Shown here piece after piece: positions 7,922-16,194 of a DNA stretch of 37,321 nt. The stretch comes from an uncultured cyanobacterium. Lineage in GTDB: Bacteria; Cyanobacteriota; Cyanobacteriia; Cyanobacteriales; Nostocaceae. Positions within the stretch are counted from its first letter, which is position 1. Each line of letters begins with the position of its first letter. The translations under genes and the position numbers were made by a program. The stretch spans positions 1-37,321 of the forward strand of contig CAIVAU010000230.1 of the NCBI GenBank assembly GCA_903903925.1. The letters are read 5' to 3'. The notes beneath the pieces are model-generated. The model made no database searches. It saw nothing but the letters and a program-made list of their open reading frames with translations, and was not told where the DNA came from.

Positions 7922-8761
7922 GTGTTGCAGCGGTTAAGAACAGCTTTGGTACTAGCTATTGTCACAGGACTGGTAGTGGTTCTGGTAAACATGCACTCCA
8001 GTGCTGTATTCGCTGCTTTCCCCAATATCTTGACAAAAACAACTGAGTATAGTATAGATTTAGCTACTCTTCCCCCCTGCCCCCCTGCCTCCCCTACCCC
8101 AAAACCCCATCCCCTACCACCAACACTAAATCAGTGGCAAGATAGTGAGAACAGCGGTGACTACTTTTCTCAAGTCACACCGACTAAAGCTGGCTATTTA
8201 GTCTGGTCGAAGTTTCCGGTTCACGTTTACATAGAACCACCAGAATCTATGAGCGGTAAGCAGTCTGAAGCATGGGTTAATGCTATCTTACCGGCGGTGC
8301 AGGAGTGGAATACTTATTTGCCAATGGATGTAGTTGAAAAGCCAGAGGTTGCTGATATTACCATAGTACGAAAAGCTCCACCACTCCAAACTTCCCATAA
8401 CAAAATACTTCGTGCCCGTTCCGCACAAACCAGCTACGAGTTTTACACTAGTCAAAATAATCTTTTGTCCCATCGCTTCACAATCTTGCTCAGTCCTAGC
8501 CAGATAGGCAATTATCTGACTGCATCTGCTCGCCATGAACTCGGTCACGCATTGGGAATTTGGGGGCATAGTCCGCTACAAAGTGATGCTTTATACTTTT
8601 CCCAAGTTCGCAACCCGCAACCAATTTCTTCTAGAGATGTAAATACCCTGAAGCGAGTCTACGAACAACCAACTAGTTTGGGATGGTCAGTCGCTTCGCT
8701 CCAATTCAAAAGTCAAAAGTCAAAAGTCAAAATTGAAGATGGCCTAGGAATAAATTCCTAG
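7922..8761 (+). CDS. Exported metzincin-like zinc protease
   Basis: A 279-residue protein with an N-terminal signal helix (ALVLAIVTGLVVVLVNM...AVFA), a Pro-rich linker (residues 51-68), and a protease domain with zinc motif HELGHALGIWGH (H205, E206, H209, H216). It resembles matrixin-like peptidases of cyanobacteria, but has one residue more than the classical HExxHxxGxxH spacing and no obvious Met-turn (SDALYFSQ stands where SxMY is expected). The start is a GTG at 7922 (a TTG at 7925 is equally possible); neither has a strong Shine-Dalgarno. The last ~20 residues are encoded by repeats: AAAAGTC heptamers, then a CCTAGGAATAAATTCCTAG palindrome that supplies the stop codon. Confidence 0.75.
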   Translation: MLQRLRTALVLAIVTGLVVVLVNMHSSAVFAAFPNILTKTTEYSIDLATLPPCPPASPTPKPHPLPPTLNQWQDSENSGDYFSQVTPTKAGYLVWSKFPVHVYIEPPESMSGKQSEAWVNAILPAVQEWNTYLPMDVVEKPEVADITIVRKAPPLQTSHNKILRARSAQTSYEFYTSQNNLLSHRFTILLSPSQIGNYLTASARHELGHALGIWGHSPLQSDALYFSQVRNPQPISSRDVNTLKRVYEQPTSLGWSVASLQFKSQKSKVKIEDGLGINS

Positions 8762-8778
8762 TCTAATAGCTGAAGTCG
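8743..8778 (+). repeat. Palindromic repeat, left copy
   Basis: CCTAGGAATAAATTCCTAG followed by TCTAATAGCTGAAGTCG. The reverse complement recurs at 9022-9072 with a longer stem, and a degenerate relative lies at 24644-24686. The left copy overlaps the end of the protease gene. Confidence 0.7.
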
Positions 8779-9143
8779 CGAACTTGAACGAGCATCGTTT
8801 AGGTCAGCAAAGTCAGATCTAAGAATCAGCACAATTCTGCCAAGTTCCAACGAAAACAACCCCAACACATGCAGGAAGTTGGGCAAGAAAAAACTGCGCG
8901 TGGAATTATTGGAAAAGCCCCAATAGTCAAAAAAAATGTTTTTGTCGGATGTTGTTGCTAATATGGGAGTTGCTTGTATCAATTTACAACCATTTGCGCC
9001 TTAATTGAACCGTATTGCATTTTAGTCGGCTTCAGCCGACTTTAGCTATGAGACTAGGAATTTATTCCTAGGCTTGCTGCTTAGGAAACATTGCGTCTAA
9101 AGTTAAGTCTCAAAAATCTAGTAGAAGTTCTCATCAAGTACTC
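8762..9143. other. Intergenic region between protease gene and lepB
   Basis: These 382 bases are flanked by an inverted pair of palindromic repeats (8743-8778 and 9022-9072). The DNA between them, about 8779-9021, has only a 74-codon minus-strand frame without recognisable features. I see no credible gene; the block looks like repeat-bounded non-coding sequence. The lepB promoter should lie in the last 70 bases, but no clear -35/-10 was found. Confidence 0.5.
9022..9072 (-). repeat. Palindromic repeat, right copy
   Basis: It contains the stem GTCGGCTTCAGCCGAC and the palindrome CTAGGAATTTATTCCTAG, in inverted orientation relative to 8743-8778. This is a common style of cyanobacterial intergenic palindrome. 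Confidence 0.7.
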
Positions 9144-9734
9144 ATGTCCTCAAAGCGTAATCGGAATCAACCGCAGCAAAACCACGAGAATCTCTGGGTT
9201 GAAAGTCTCAAGACCATTGGGCTGAGTATATTTCTCGCATTTGGTATTCGTACCTTTGCAGCAGGTGCATATTTCATTCCATCAGGTTCCATGGAACCAA
9301 CATTACAGATCAATGATCGCTTGATGGTAGATAAAGTGAGCTACCACTTCAAAAACCCACAGCGAGGGGACATAGTTGTGTTTTGGCCACCTGATGATAC
9401 TATTGCTGCCTGTGGGTTATCGCATAAATCCGAAGATCCTTGGATTAAACGAATAATTGGGCTACCTGGCGATCAGGTAGAGGTCAAGCAAGGGCGTGTA
9501 TACGTTAACGATCGCTCTTTAAGCGAGAACTATATTGCAGGTAAACCTAATTATTTATGGGGTCCTGAAGTGGTACCGCCGAACTCTTATTTGGTTTTGG
9601 GAGACAATCGCAACAATAGCTGCGATGGTCACTATTGGGGTTTTGTGGGGCGCGATCGCATTATCGGTCAAGCAACTGTTCGCTTTTGGCCACCTAACCG
9701 CATTGGTCTGTTCCCCAAAGAACAAAAGCAGTAG
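9144..9734 (+). CDS. lepB: Signal peptidase I
   Basis: Membrane-anchored Ser/Lys protease of 196 residues that removes signal peptides from exported proteins. One N-terminal membrane segment (about 22-42) leads into the catalytic motif FIPSGSMEPTL with nucleophile S49. The general base K102 lies in WIKRIIGLPGD, and the conserved GDNRNNSCDGHYWG box closes the domain. It is short, with a single transmembrane helix, as usual in cyanobacteria. It ends convergently with the glycosyltransferase gene across a small hairpin. Confidence 0.95.
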   Translation: MSSKRNRNQPQQNHENLWVESLKTIGLSIFLAFGIRTFAAGAYFIPSGSMEPTLQINDRLMVDKVSYHFKNPQRGDIVVFWPPDDTIAACGLSHKSEDPWIKRIIGLPGDQVEVKQGRVYVNDRSLSENYIAGKPNYLWGPEVVPPNSYLVLGDNRNNSCDGHYWGFVGRDRIIGQATVRFWPPNRIGLFPKEQKQ

Positions 9735-9745
9735 TTCCATGATCG

Positions 9746-9765
9746 GAGTCAGAAGAAACTGACTC
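9746..9765. terminator. Hairpin between convergent lepB and glycosyltransferase genes
   Basis: GAGTCAG (9746-9752), loop AAGAAA, CTGACTC (9759-9765). A perfect 7-base stem lies just after the lepB stop and before the opposing gene's stop. There is no T-run, so termination is plausible but unproven. Confidence 0.4.
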
Positions 9766-9784
9766 TAGAAATGCTCTCTGTGGG

Positions 9785-10933
9785 CTATGCCAAGCGACTG
9801 AGCTGCAACCGTCGCTGTTCGGCAACTTTAGTATAAAGTTCTTCCAGATGAGTAATATTATTACTGAGGGTATAGCGTTCTAGTACCCGCTGCCTTGCTT
9901 TTTGTCCCAGTAGGGTTGTTAACTCTGGATGGTCTTGAAATAGTGGCAACAGGGTTCGCAATTGGGCTCGCACAGTTTTCGTGTTAAGAATTATACCTGC
10001 TCCCTTTTCTAAGACTTCGCCATCAGCACCTACGTCTGTTGCTAAACAAGCAAGCCCACAGGACATTGCTTCTAACAGAGACAGGGATAACCCCTCTACT
10101 ACTGATGGCAAAATAAACACATCTCCCCCTCGTAAAATTTCTACCCTTCGGTCTTCATTAGCAATAAATCCCAACCAGATAATGCCGTATTCAGAACCAT
10201 AAAACGGTTCTAAAGAAGCCTTCAATGGACCATTGCCAACAATTAGCAACTTGCTACCTGGTTGCATTTCAGCCTGCTTCCAAGCACGGAGGAGAGCTTC
10301 AACGTTTTTTTCTGGGGCTATCCGACCTTGGTAAACAAACAAGCGATCAGCTTTGAATTCTGCTTTGACATTAGAAGAACCTGGAGAGTACTTGAGAGTA
10401 TCCACCCCGTTAGGAATGACAGCGATATTTTCTTCCCGTACACCCAAGCGAGACATTAATTCTCGTTGAATTTGGGAAAAGACAATGACGTGATCGTAGT
10501 TATCCAAAAAAGGTGCATAAAGTTGATAAGCCAACAGTTGTGTTCCCGATAACAGTTTTGCTCCTTTACCCGCAAACGGTGTATGGAAAGTAGCAATAAG
10601 GGGTAAATTGAGTTGGTCACAGATCTCCGGTAAAACAAAGTCCAAGGGAGATAGGGTGAGGGAAGCATGGACTATATCTGGCTTGATGCGTCGCAGGGAC
10701 TGGACGAGAACTTTAGTTGCTTTGAAAGTCGGAATTGTATAAACTTGGGACTTGTAAATGAAGGGTAGAGAAACTTCAGGACAATTAGGCCAACTATCCG
10801 GGGCGGAGTCTTCTTGAGCGAAGTGGAGGAAGCTAACTTGGTGTCCTCGGTCTAGTAAGGCATTTGTAATTTCTCGACTGTAGGTGACGTTACCGCAAAA
10901 GGGTGATTTTTTTCCAATCCAGGCTATACGCAT
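9785..10933 (-). CDS. GT4-family glycosyltransferase
   Basis: A GT-B-fold retaining glycosyltransferase of 382 residues. The N-terminal acceptor domain begins MRIAWIGKKSPFCGNVTYSRE and contains FHTPFAGKG. The nucleotide-sugar domain has VIPNGVDTLKYSPG, VYQGRIAPEKNVEALL, LLIVGNGPLK and the GT4 signature PSVVEGLSLSLLEAMSCG with the catalytic E-x7-E pair. No signal peptide; probably cytoplasmic or membrane-peripheral. The cyanobacterial digalactosyldiacylglycerol synthase DgdA is also a GT4 enzyme of about this size, so a glycolipid role is one possibility, but nothing here decides the acceptor. Transcribed alone, convergent with lepB. Confidence 0.88.
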   Translation of the reverse strand: MRIAWIGKKSPFCGNVTYSREITNALLDRGHQVSFLHFAQEDSAPDSWPNCPEVSLPFIYKSQVYTIPTFKATKVLVQSLRRIKPDIVHASLTLSPLDFVLPEICDQLNLPLIATFHTPFAGKGAKLLSGTQLLAYQLYAPFLDNYDHVIVFSQIQRELMSRLGVREENIAVIPNGVDTLKYSPGSSNVKAEFKADRLFVYQGRIAPEKNVEALLRAWKQAEMQPGSKLLIVGNGPLKASLEPFYGSEYGIIWLGFIANEDRRVEILRGGDVFILPSVVEGLSLSLLEAMSCGLACLATDVGADGEVLEKGAGIILNTKTVRAQLRTLLPLFQDHPELTTLLGQKARQRVLERYTLSNNITHLEELYTKVAEQRRLQLSRLA

Positions 10934-11350
10934 TCTTTGTTAGCTATCAGAAAGGCGGGTTTATTCTATCAGCTTTTTGTCCTTTGTTTTTTGTCTTTTG
11001 TTCTGTTATACTCACTGGCTTTTAGTTATCCTATAGAATAAGGTCAACGCAAAGCCTGGATGCAACATTGGATGTTTTCTCCATCATTGTATCCAGAGAC
11101 TTAATTTATCCTCTGAATAAGTTGTTATTTTTTATACTTTGATAACAACTTAAATCGAGGCAATAAACAGGGTCTCTCTCAGGTTGAGTTGATCTCCAGC
11201 AAGTATGTGAGAATCAAACTACAGCAGAATTCAGGAGTCAGTCGTCAAAAGTCAGAAGTAAAAAAGGCTTTGTATCTGGCTTTTAGACAAAAGCACTGTA
11301 CTTCACTTACTTGCAATCTTCTGCATCGATAATTTTACCACGAAAACATC
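10934..11350. other. Intergenic region upstream of the glycosyltransferase gene
   Basis: AT-rich DNA without a credible gene. It holds an imperfect hairpin at about 11058-11097 (CTGGATGCAA... pairing with ...TTGTATCCAG) and a short stretch of GTCAAAAGTCAGAAGT-type heptamers at 11228-11256. The promoter of the glycosyltransferase gene must lie at the left end. Confidence 0.45.
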
Positions 11351-11530
11351 AGTATTCTCTATTCCCTGCTCCCTCCTCCCTATTCCCATTCCCTATTCCC
11401 TATTCCCTATTCCCTGCTCCCTGCTCCCTGCTCCCTGCTCCCTGCTCCCTGCTCCCTGCTCCCTGCTCCCTGCTCCCTGCTCCCTATTCCCTATTCCCTA
11501 TTCCCTGCTCCCTGCTCCCTGCTCCCTCTT
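11351..11530 (+). repeat. Long STRR tract: ATTCCCT and TGCTCCC heptamers
   Basis: About 25 tandem heptamers, first ATTCCCT copies, then ten or more TGCTCCC copies, then ATTCCCT and TGCTCCC again. The right end (11484-11530) is read as the last codons of the MFS transporter gene on the minus strand. Confidence 0.9.
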
Positions 11531-13172
11531 GTTTCTTAAAAGAGTGATACCAAGTTAATAGACCACCTGAAAAGACGATCGCCGCCAATCCCAAAAATAC
11601 AGTCTGTAATCCGACCAAGGCTTCTAATACACCCGTTAATGCTAAGGGTAAGGAAAGGGCAATATTAACCACATTGTTTTGTAGACCAAAGACTTTGCCA
11701 CGCATTTTCGGCGGAGTTTCTGTTTGGATTGCAGTCTGCATGGGGATACCAACTAGTGCCCCAAAAACACCTAACAAAGTCACCAACAGTAGGACAATCC
11801 ATAGCTGTGTGGTGAATACCGACAAACCGATGAGGGATGCTGCCATCCCTACGCATCCACACAGACTTAACTGGGTATAGGAGAGACGTTGACCAAACTG
11901 CCCCAGCAGCGTTGCCCCAATCGCAATGCCAACGCCGCCTGCTGCAAGTAAAAAGCCGAATTGAGAGGCTTTCAAGTGGGGAATCAATTCTGCCATCCGT
12001 ACAGCTAGAACAGTTAATGCTGCGAACACAGAGAACAAGATGATCAGTTGGATCAGAGCGTTGCGGAGGCGATAATTTTCTGTAATATAATATAGACCAT
12101 CGCGCAGGTCAGTAAAAATGTGGGGAGATTCTTTTTCTTCTAGGTGAGGTTTTTCATTAGTTACAAGAAGTAACAAAATTAAGCCAGCGATCACATAACT
12201 ACCACCCACCAAAAGTTCTTTGCCCAGTTCACCACTCCCACCAAGTTGCAGCCAAAGTTGATCAGCGAGTCCTAACAGTGGTTCCCCTACAGCAAACCCA
12301 ATAATCACAGACGCCATCATCGTTGTTGTGTAAAGAGAGTTAGCCGAAAGCAGATGCTCATCTTTCACCACCAAAGGAATAGCTGCCTGTTCTGCTGGTG
12401 CAAAAAACTGCGTCAGTGTAGAAACTAAAAAAGTAATCCCGATAATGATGGCAAAACCTACTGGCAAAACTCCCACTGATTGCCAATCATGAGTTAGCCA
12501 CAGTAGCAGAGGAATCACCAAAACCAAGATACCGCGCCAAACGTTGGTTGCCACTAGTACGGTCTTTTTCGGCCAACGATCCACAAACACACCAGCCACG
12601 GAACCAAATAGCACCGCAGGAATGGTAAAAGCAATCATCAGTATTGACACCCAACCACTAATGCTTTGATTACTGGTTTGAAACTGAGTGTTAATTAAGG
12701 CAATCATCAGTACTAGATACACCTTATCTGCCAGTTGACAGAAGACTTGACCACTCCAGAGAGCCAAAAAGTTGGGGTTTTTCAACACTGGTAAAAAACC
12801 CTGATTTGAGCCAACTGATGCGGCGTTTCCATTTGAACCCGACGCCTCTATATCAGAAGTTTCAGCTACAGGAGAAGTGGCTACTGGCTGATTGTGTTCA
12901 GAACCATTTGAAGCCTCACCCTTAGTTGATTGGTTTTCGGATTTTTGTTCATCATAGTTCGTAACATCAGTTTTTGGTATTTCCAATGTCCAATTCTTCT
13001 CGTCTTGAGAAACATCTTTTGCGGACATTTCTTGAATGTGGAGATGACCAGGTGTGCATTTGGAGACTGCACTGAGGTGGTTCACTATAGGTACCGATGC
13101 CCTATTCTGTTTGTTGACGTATTTCGGTGACAAAGGCAGGATTGTTGAATCCTGGTCAGAAGGTTGCATCAT
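11484..13172 (-). CDS. MFS exporter with repeat-encoded C-terminus
   Basis: Major facilitator of the MFS_3/EntS-like exporter type. The membrane core begins near LPVLKNPNFLALWSGQVFCQ and has the Asp/Arg-containing loop VFVDRWPKKTVL, and about 11-12 hydrophobic segments follow. It is preceded by an unusually long, polar, Ser/Asn/Gln-rich N-terminal region of about 120 residues with no known domain. The substrate is unknown. The start is taken at ATG 13172 (or the next codon, 13169), which overlaps the recO stop; an internal ATG (MSAKDVSQ) could also be used. The last 15 or so residues (QEGAGSREQGIGNRE) are translated STRR DNA, so the original stop was probably lost. Confidence 0.82.
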   Translation of the reverse strand: MMQPSDQDSTILPLSPKYVNKQNRASVPIVNHLSAVSKCTPGHLHIQEMSAKDVSQDEKNWTLEIPKTDVTNYDEQKSENQSTKGEASNGSEHNQPVATSPVAETSDIEASGSNGNAASVGSNQGFLPVLKNPNFLALWSGQVFCQLADKVYLVLMIALINTQFQTSNQSISGWVSILMIAFTIPAVLFGSVAGVFVDRWPKKTVLVATNVWRGILVLVIPLLLWLTHDWQSVGVLPVGFAIIIGITFLVSTLTQFFAPAEQAAIPLVVKDEHLLSANSLYTTTMMASVIIGFAVGEPLLGLADQLWLQLGGSGELGKELLVGGSYVIAGLILLLLVTNEKPHLEEKESPHIFTDLRDGLYYITENYRLRNALIQLIILFSVFAALTVLAVRMAELIPHLKASQFGFLLAAGGVGIAIGATLLGQFGQRLSYTQLSLCGCVGMAASLIGLSVFTTQLWIVLLLVTLLGVFGALVGIPMQTAIQTETPPKMRGKVFGLQNNVVNIALSLPLALTGVLEALVGLQTVFLGLAAIVFSGGLLTWYHSFKKQEGAGSREQGIGNRE

Positions 13173-14160
13173 GGTTGGCAGCAAAGTAAGAATCGATCAA
13201 GGCAGCAGAGCGGATAGGGCGACCAAAATGATACTGAGCATACTGGCGCAAAATTTGCTCAATAGATAACCAGCCAGAATTTCTGGCTGCATCTTGCATT
13301 ATCTCTGATTGCGACAACTGCTGGAGTATAGAAAGTTCTGTCGCATTCAGGCGGCTAGAAAGTACAGGTGTTTCCTGTCGATGGATAATGGTTTGGTAGC
13401 TGGAAAGCTTCTCTTTCACAATAGCAGGGGAGGTAAGAGAGAGGGGGGAGTGTGGGGAGGGTGGGGAGTGGGGGGAGTGGGGGGAGAGGGGGGGAGTAAT
13501 ATCTTCCTCACCTTCCTTACCTTCCTTACCTCCCACACCTCCCACACCTCCCACACTCTCTCTCCCTGACTCCCTCAATCGTGCCAACGCTTGTAAACAA
13601 ACTGTTCCACCTGCACTCATGCTAAATCCTACTCGCCAGTGTGGGTCTGTAAAATCTGGTGTTAGGGAACGCCCAGTTAAACAACAAACTTGTACTTGGG
13701 GAGTCAATCCAGCTAAGGCTAAAAGGTGAAATACCCCATGAGCCAGATGCGCCAAAATACTTTTATTATCTGTGTTGGGTAATGCCTCTAAGCGACTGAG
13801 ATGTTCGTTAAGTAACTCATATAGCTCTTCTTGGGGTTGTTCGCTCAACGCTTGACAAAGCACTATTTCTGCTAAATACTGACTAGCAGCGAGTTTTCCC
13901 AAGTTTTTAGCGAGACCAGGATAGGATTTTATCGTTTGTGCTTGAGTCATTTTGTCAAGCGATCGCCCTTTAGCAATCAGCAACTCATTCACTACAAACA
14001 TCCCACTTCTGCCACCAAGGCTGGAGTTGTGCTTGCGTGAGCCTGGGGCAACTACGCGAATCAAACCCAACTCCCGTGTCAAAATTGTTACTAGTCTGTC
14101 TGATTCCCCAAACCCCTGTGCTTTAAGATTAATTCCTATTGCTTTATAAGTTTTAGTCAT
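13156..14160 (-). CDS. recO: DNA repair protein RecO with STRR-encoded insert
   Basis: Recombination mediator that loads RecA on SSB-coated single strands in the RecFOR pathway. The N-terminal OB fold starts MTKTYKAIGINLKAQGFGESDR, followed by a helical domain; VQVCCLTGRSLTPD and GGTVC give Cys residues of the zinc-finger region. At 334 residues it is longer than usual because residues about 197-243 are a low-complexity insert (VGGVGGVGG, then SPHSPHSPPSPHSPLS) encoded by heptameric repeats at 13432-13572. The frame is kept and the conserved C-terminal helices resume after it. Its ATG overlaps the deoC stop by ATGA, and its end overlaps the MFS gene, so the three are one operon. Confidence 0.9.
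   Translation of the reverse strand: MTKTYKAIGINLKAQGFGESDRLVTILTRELGLIRVVAPGSRKHNSSLGGRSGMFVVNELLIAKGRSLDKMTQAQTIKSYPGLAKNLGKLAASQYLAEIVLCQALSEQPQEELYELLNEHLSRLEALPNTDNKSILAHLAHGVFHLLALAGLTPQVQVCCLTGRSLTPDFTDPHWRVGFSMSAGGTVCLQALARLRESGRESVGGVGGVGGKEGKEGEEDITPPLSPHSPHSPPSPHSPLSLTSPAIVKEKLSSYQTIIHRQETPVLSSRLNATELSILQQLSQSEIMQDAARNSGWLSIEQILRQYAQYHFGRPIRSAALIDSYFAANHDATF
13432..13572 (+). repeat. STRR tract inside recO
   Basis: Purine-rich GGGGAGT/GGGTGGGG units on the left face CTCCCACAC and CTTCCTTAC units on the right. The tract lies entirely within the recO frame and encodes its Gly/Glu and Ser/Pro/His stretches. Confidence 0.8.
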
Positions 14161-14840
14161 TGGTCATTTTTTTCCAGCTTATCGCGCTCTTGGAGCAAAA
14201 AGACACTGTGAGATGTGCCCAGTCTGGTAGCGCCTGCTAAAATTAAGTCTAAGGCTTGGTGTACAGTGCGAATACCCCCTGAGGCTTTAATTCCTATCCT
14301 CTCCCGTGTAATTTCCTTCAAAAGTCTTACATCCGCCACTGTTGCACCACCATTCCAACCTGTACTAGTTTTGAGAAATGCTGCACCTGCATCCATACAT
14401 ATTTCCGCCGCCACTTTTTTCTCAGTATCTGTCAGCAGGCTTGTTTCCAAAATTACCTTTACAGGTCGCCCAGTTGCTTCACAAATCTCAGCTATTTCCC
14501 GATGTACTTTCTCCGTTTCGCCAGTTTTTAACCAGCCTAAATTAATGACTACGTCCAACTCCGTTGCACCATTTTCCACTGCTTCTTGAGCTTCGTACAG
14601 CTTGGTGGCGGAAGTCGTCGCCCCACTAGGAAAGCCAATCACCGTACAGACTTTGGGATTCTTACTGTGGAGGAGTTCTGCTGCTTGCCTTACGTAAGTT
14701 GGATACACGCAAACTGCTGCAAAGCCAAATCTATCTGCTTCTTCACACCATTGTTCAACCTGCGCTGGGGTAGCTGTTGGGATCAGCAGGGTGTGGTCAA
14801 TAAAGGGCGCTATATCGATTTCTGGATAGTCTGCTGCCAT
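14157..14840 (-). CDS. deoC: Deoxyribose-phosphate aldolase
   Basis: Class I aldolase that cleaves 2-deoxyribose-5-phosphate to glyceraldehyde-3-phosphate and acetaldehyde in deoxynucleoside catabolism. At 227 residues it has the usual length. Active-site residues are visible: D97 in ELDVVINLGWL, the Schiff-base lysine K157 in AAFLKTSTGW, and K185 in GIKASGGIRT. First gene of the deoC-recO-MFS operon, with a 4-base stop/start overlap to recO. The same gene order is seen in other cyanobacteria to my recollection. Confidence 0.95.
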   Translation of the reverse strand: MAADYPEIDIAPFIDHTLLIPTATPAQVEQWCEEADRFGFAAVCVYPTYVRQAAELLHSKNPKVCTVIGFPSGATTSATKLYEAQEAVENGATELDVVINLGWLKTGETEKVHREIAEICEATGRPVKVILETSLLTDTEKKVAAEICMDAGAAFLKTSTGWNGGATVADVRLLKEITRERIGIKASGGIRTVHQALDLILAGATRLGTSHSVFLLQERDKLEKNDQ

Positions 14841-14928
14841 CGCCTCTTCTACCAGTGATTAATTATTAAATTTTATAAAAAATGAAGACTCTTTTACGCA
14901 ATTAATCCATAATTCTTAGGATTTTCAC

Positions 14929-16176
14929 CTAAACTTCTACTACGTGCTTAGTGTAAATATAGTGCATCTCATCCGAATGAGGTACAGACTTATCTGCGTG
15001 CATCTGCGGTTTTAAAATTCTTAATGTACCGCACCCAGTAGTTGCGAAAAAATCAATAATAGTTTGAGCTAATGCCTTTGAAGTTAGGTAAGGCACTCCA
15101 TTACCAATGGTTTTAAACATATTTGTTAAGGACATATTATCTGGAAGCGCAAAATTTGCAGGCAAAGATTGTATTGCTAAAGCTTCTGCTACTGAAATTC
15201 GCCGAACTTTATAGGGATGTAGGTGTACTTCATTATTACCGTAGCAAGCCGTGGGAGAATAACGCCATCGGTGAAGACGTTTGTAAGATTTCTTGGAATC
15301 GTCTCCTTCATCAACGGAAGCAAATCTTTTGAGCCCTGCTCTAGGTTGAAAATAATGTTGAGCATTTGGATGATTCAGCACATTATTTTTTCTAAACCAG
15401 TATTCAACTGTTAGTTCTTGAGGGATATTACCAGGACAAGGCAAGATAGAATCTTCTTGAAATGGTTCACACTTACTCCAAGGGAAAGAAAAAACTTCAT
15501 TTTTAGGATATAAAATGTGGTTTCTCCAAGGGAAAGCCTCTTCAGGAATTAAATTGTTGCTATCAACTTTTATTCCCATGTCATTAATGAGTTGATTGCG
15601 GAAACCAATCAGAATAATTCTATCTCTATCTTGAGGTACACCGTATTCAATAGCATTGATTAAACGTTCTGTTAACACATAACCTGCTTGCTTTAATTCC
15701 TGCTTCAAACCTTCAAAAAACAATCTGTGTTTTTTTGTCTTCCATAAACCCTTAACGTTCTCAAATAAAAAGAAATCTGGTAAAGTACGGCAAATTAATT
15801 TAACGTATGAAGCAGAAAGCTTACCATTATCTCCTAATTGTCCTTTATTTTTACCACCAATAGAAAAATCAGGACAGGGAGGACCGCCAATAAATCCTAC
15901 AATATCAGTAAGCTTACGGCAGTCTTTCATTACCTCTGATAGAGACGTTGCACGTAAGGTCTCTACAAGTTTAGTTACGTCTGCTTCCTCCCCATGATGA
16001 TATCCGTATTCTGGCAATGGTAGATTGAGAGCATCTCGTGAATAACGGTATGCTGCCATGAATGGGGAGAAAAGTTCATTCACGTAAACAATGTTAAAAC
16101 CGCTGTTCTCAAAACCTAAATCAAGAAAACCTGTACCAGCAAAAAAGGAAAATATACTTGGGCGATCGCTCATCAT
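14929..16176 (-). CDS. DNA (cytosine-5) methyltransferase, apparently orphan
   Basis: C5-MTase of 415 residues with motif I FAGTGFLDLGF, motif IV GGPPCPDFS (catalytic C101), motif VI FENVKGL (E139), motif VIII QDRDRIILIG, and the C-terminal motif IX/X region (RRISVAEALAIQ, TIGNGVP). It transfers a methyl group from SAM to cytosine C5. No restriction endonuclease or nicking vsr gene is adjacent, so it looks solitary; its specificity cannot be read from the sequence. Start at ATG 16176 or 16173. The last ~30 residues after the GCGTLRIL region are encoded by DNA resembling a dispersed CGCAGATGCACGCAGATAA repeat and are probably not part of the original enzyme. Confidence 0.9.
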   Translation of the reverse strand: MMSDRPSIFSFFAGTGFLDLGFENSGFNIVYVNELFSPFMAAYRYSRDALNLPLPEYGYHHGEEADVTKLVETLRATSLSEVMKDCRKLTDIVGFIGGPPCPDFSIGGKNKGQLGDNGKLSASYVKLICRTLPDFFLFENVKGLWKTKKHRLFFEGLKQELKQAGYVLTERLINAIEYGVPQDRDRIILIGFRNQLINDMGIKVDSNNLIPEEAFPWRNHILYPKNEVFSFPWSKCEPFQEDSILPCPGNIPQELTVEYWFRKNNVLNHPNAQHYFQPRAGLKRFASVDEGDDSKKSYKRLHRWRYSPTACYGNNEVHLHPYKVRRISVAEALAIQSLPANFALPDNMSLTNMFKTIGNGVPYLTSKALAQTIIDFFATTGCGTLRILKPQMHADKSVPHSDEMHYIYTKHVVEV

Positions 16177-16194
16177 TTGTCAATAGGAATAGGA

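Noticed and set aside
8758..8982. 74-codon minus-strand frame
   Set aside because: No Shine-Dalgarno, no recognisable domain, begins and ends in repeat-bounded non-coding DNA.
11351..11530. Regular repeats that could suggest a CRISPR array
   Set aside because: The units are tandem heptamers with no unique spacers of 30-40 bases and no cas genes; this is an STRR tract.
11311..11547. 78-codon plus-strand frame of Leu/Pro/Cys/Ser repeats
   Set aside because: It is translation of the STRR heptamers, with no start signal and no family.
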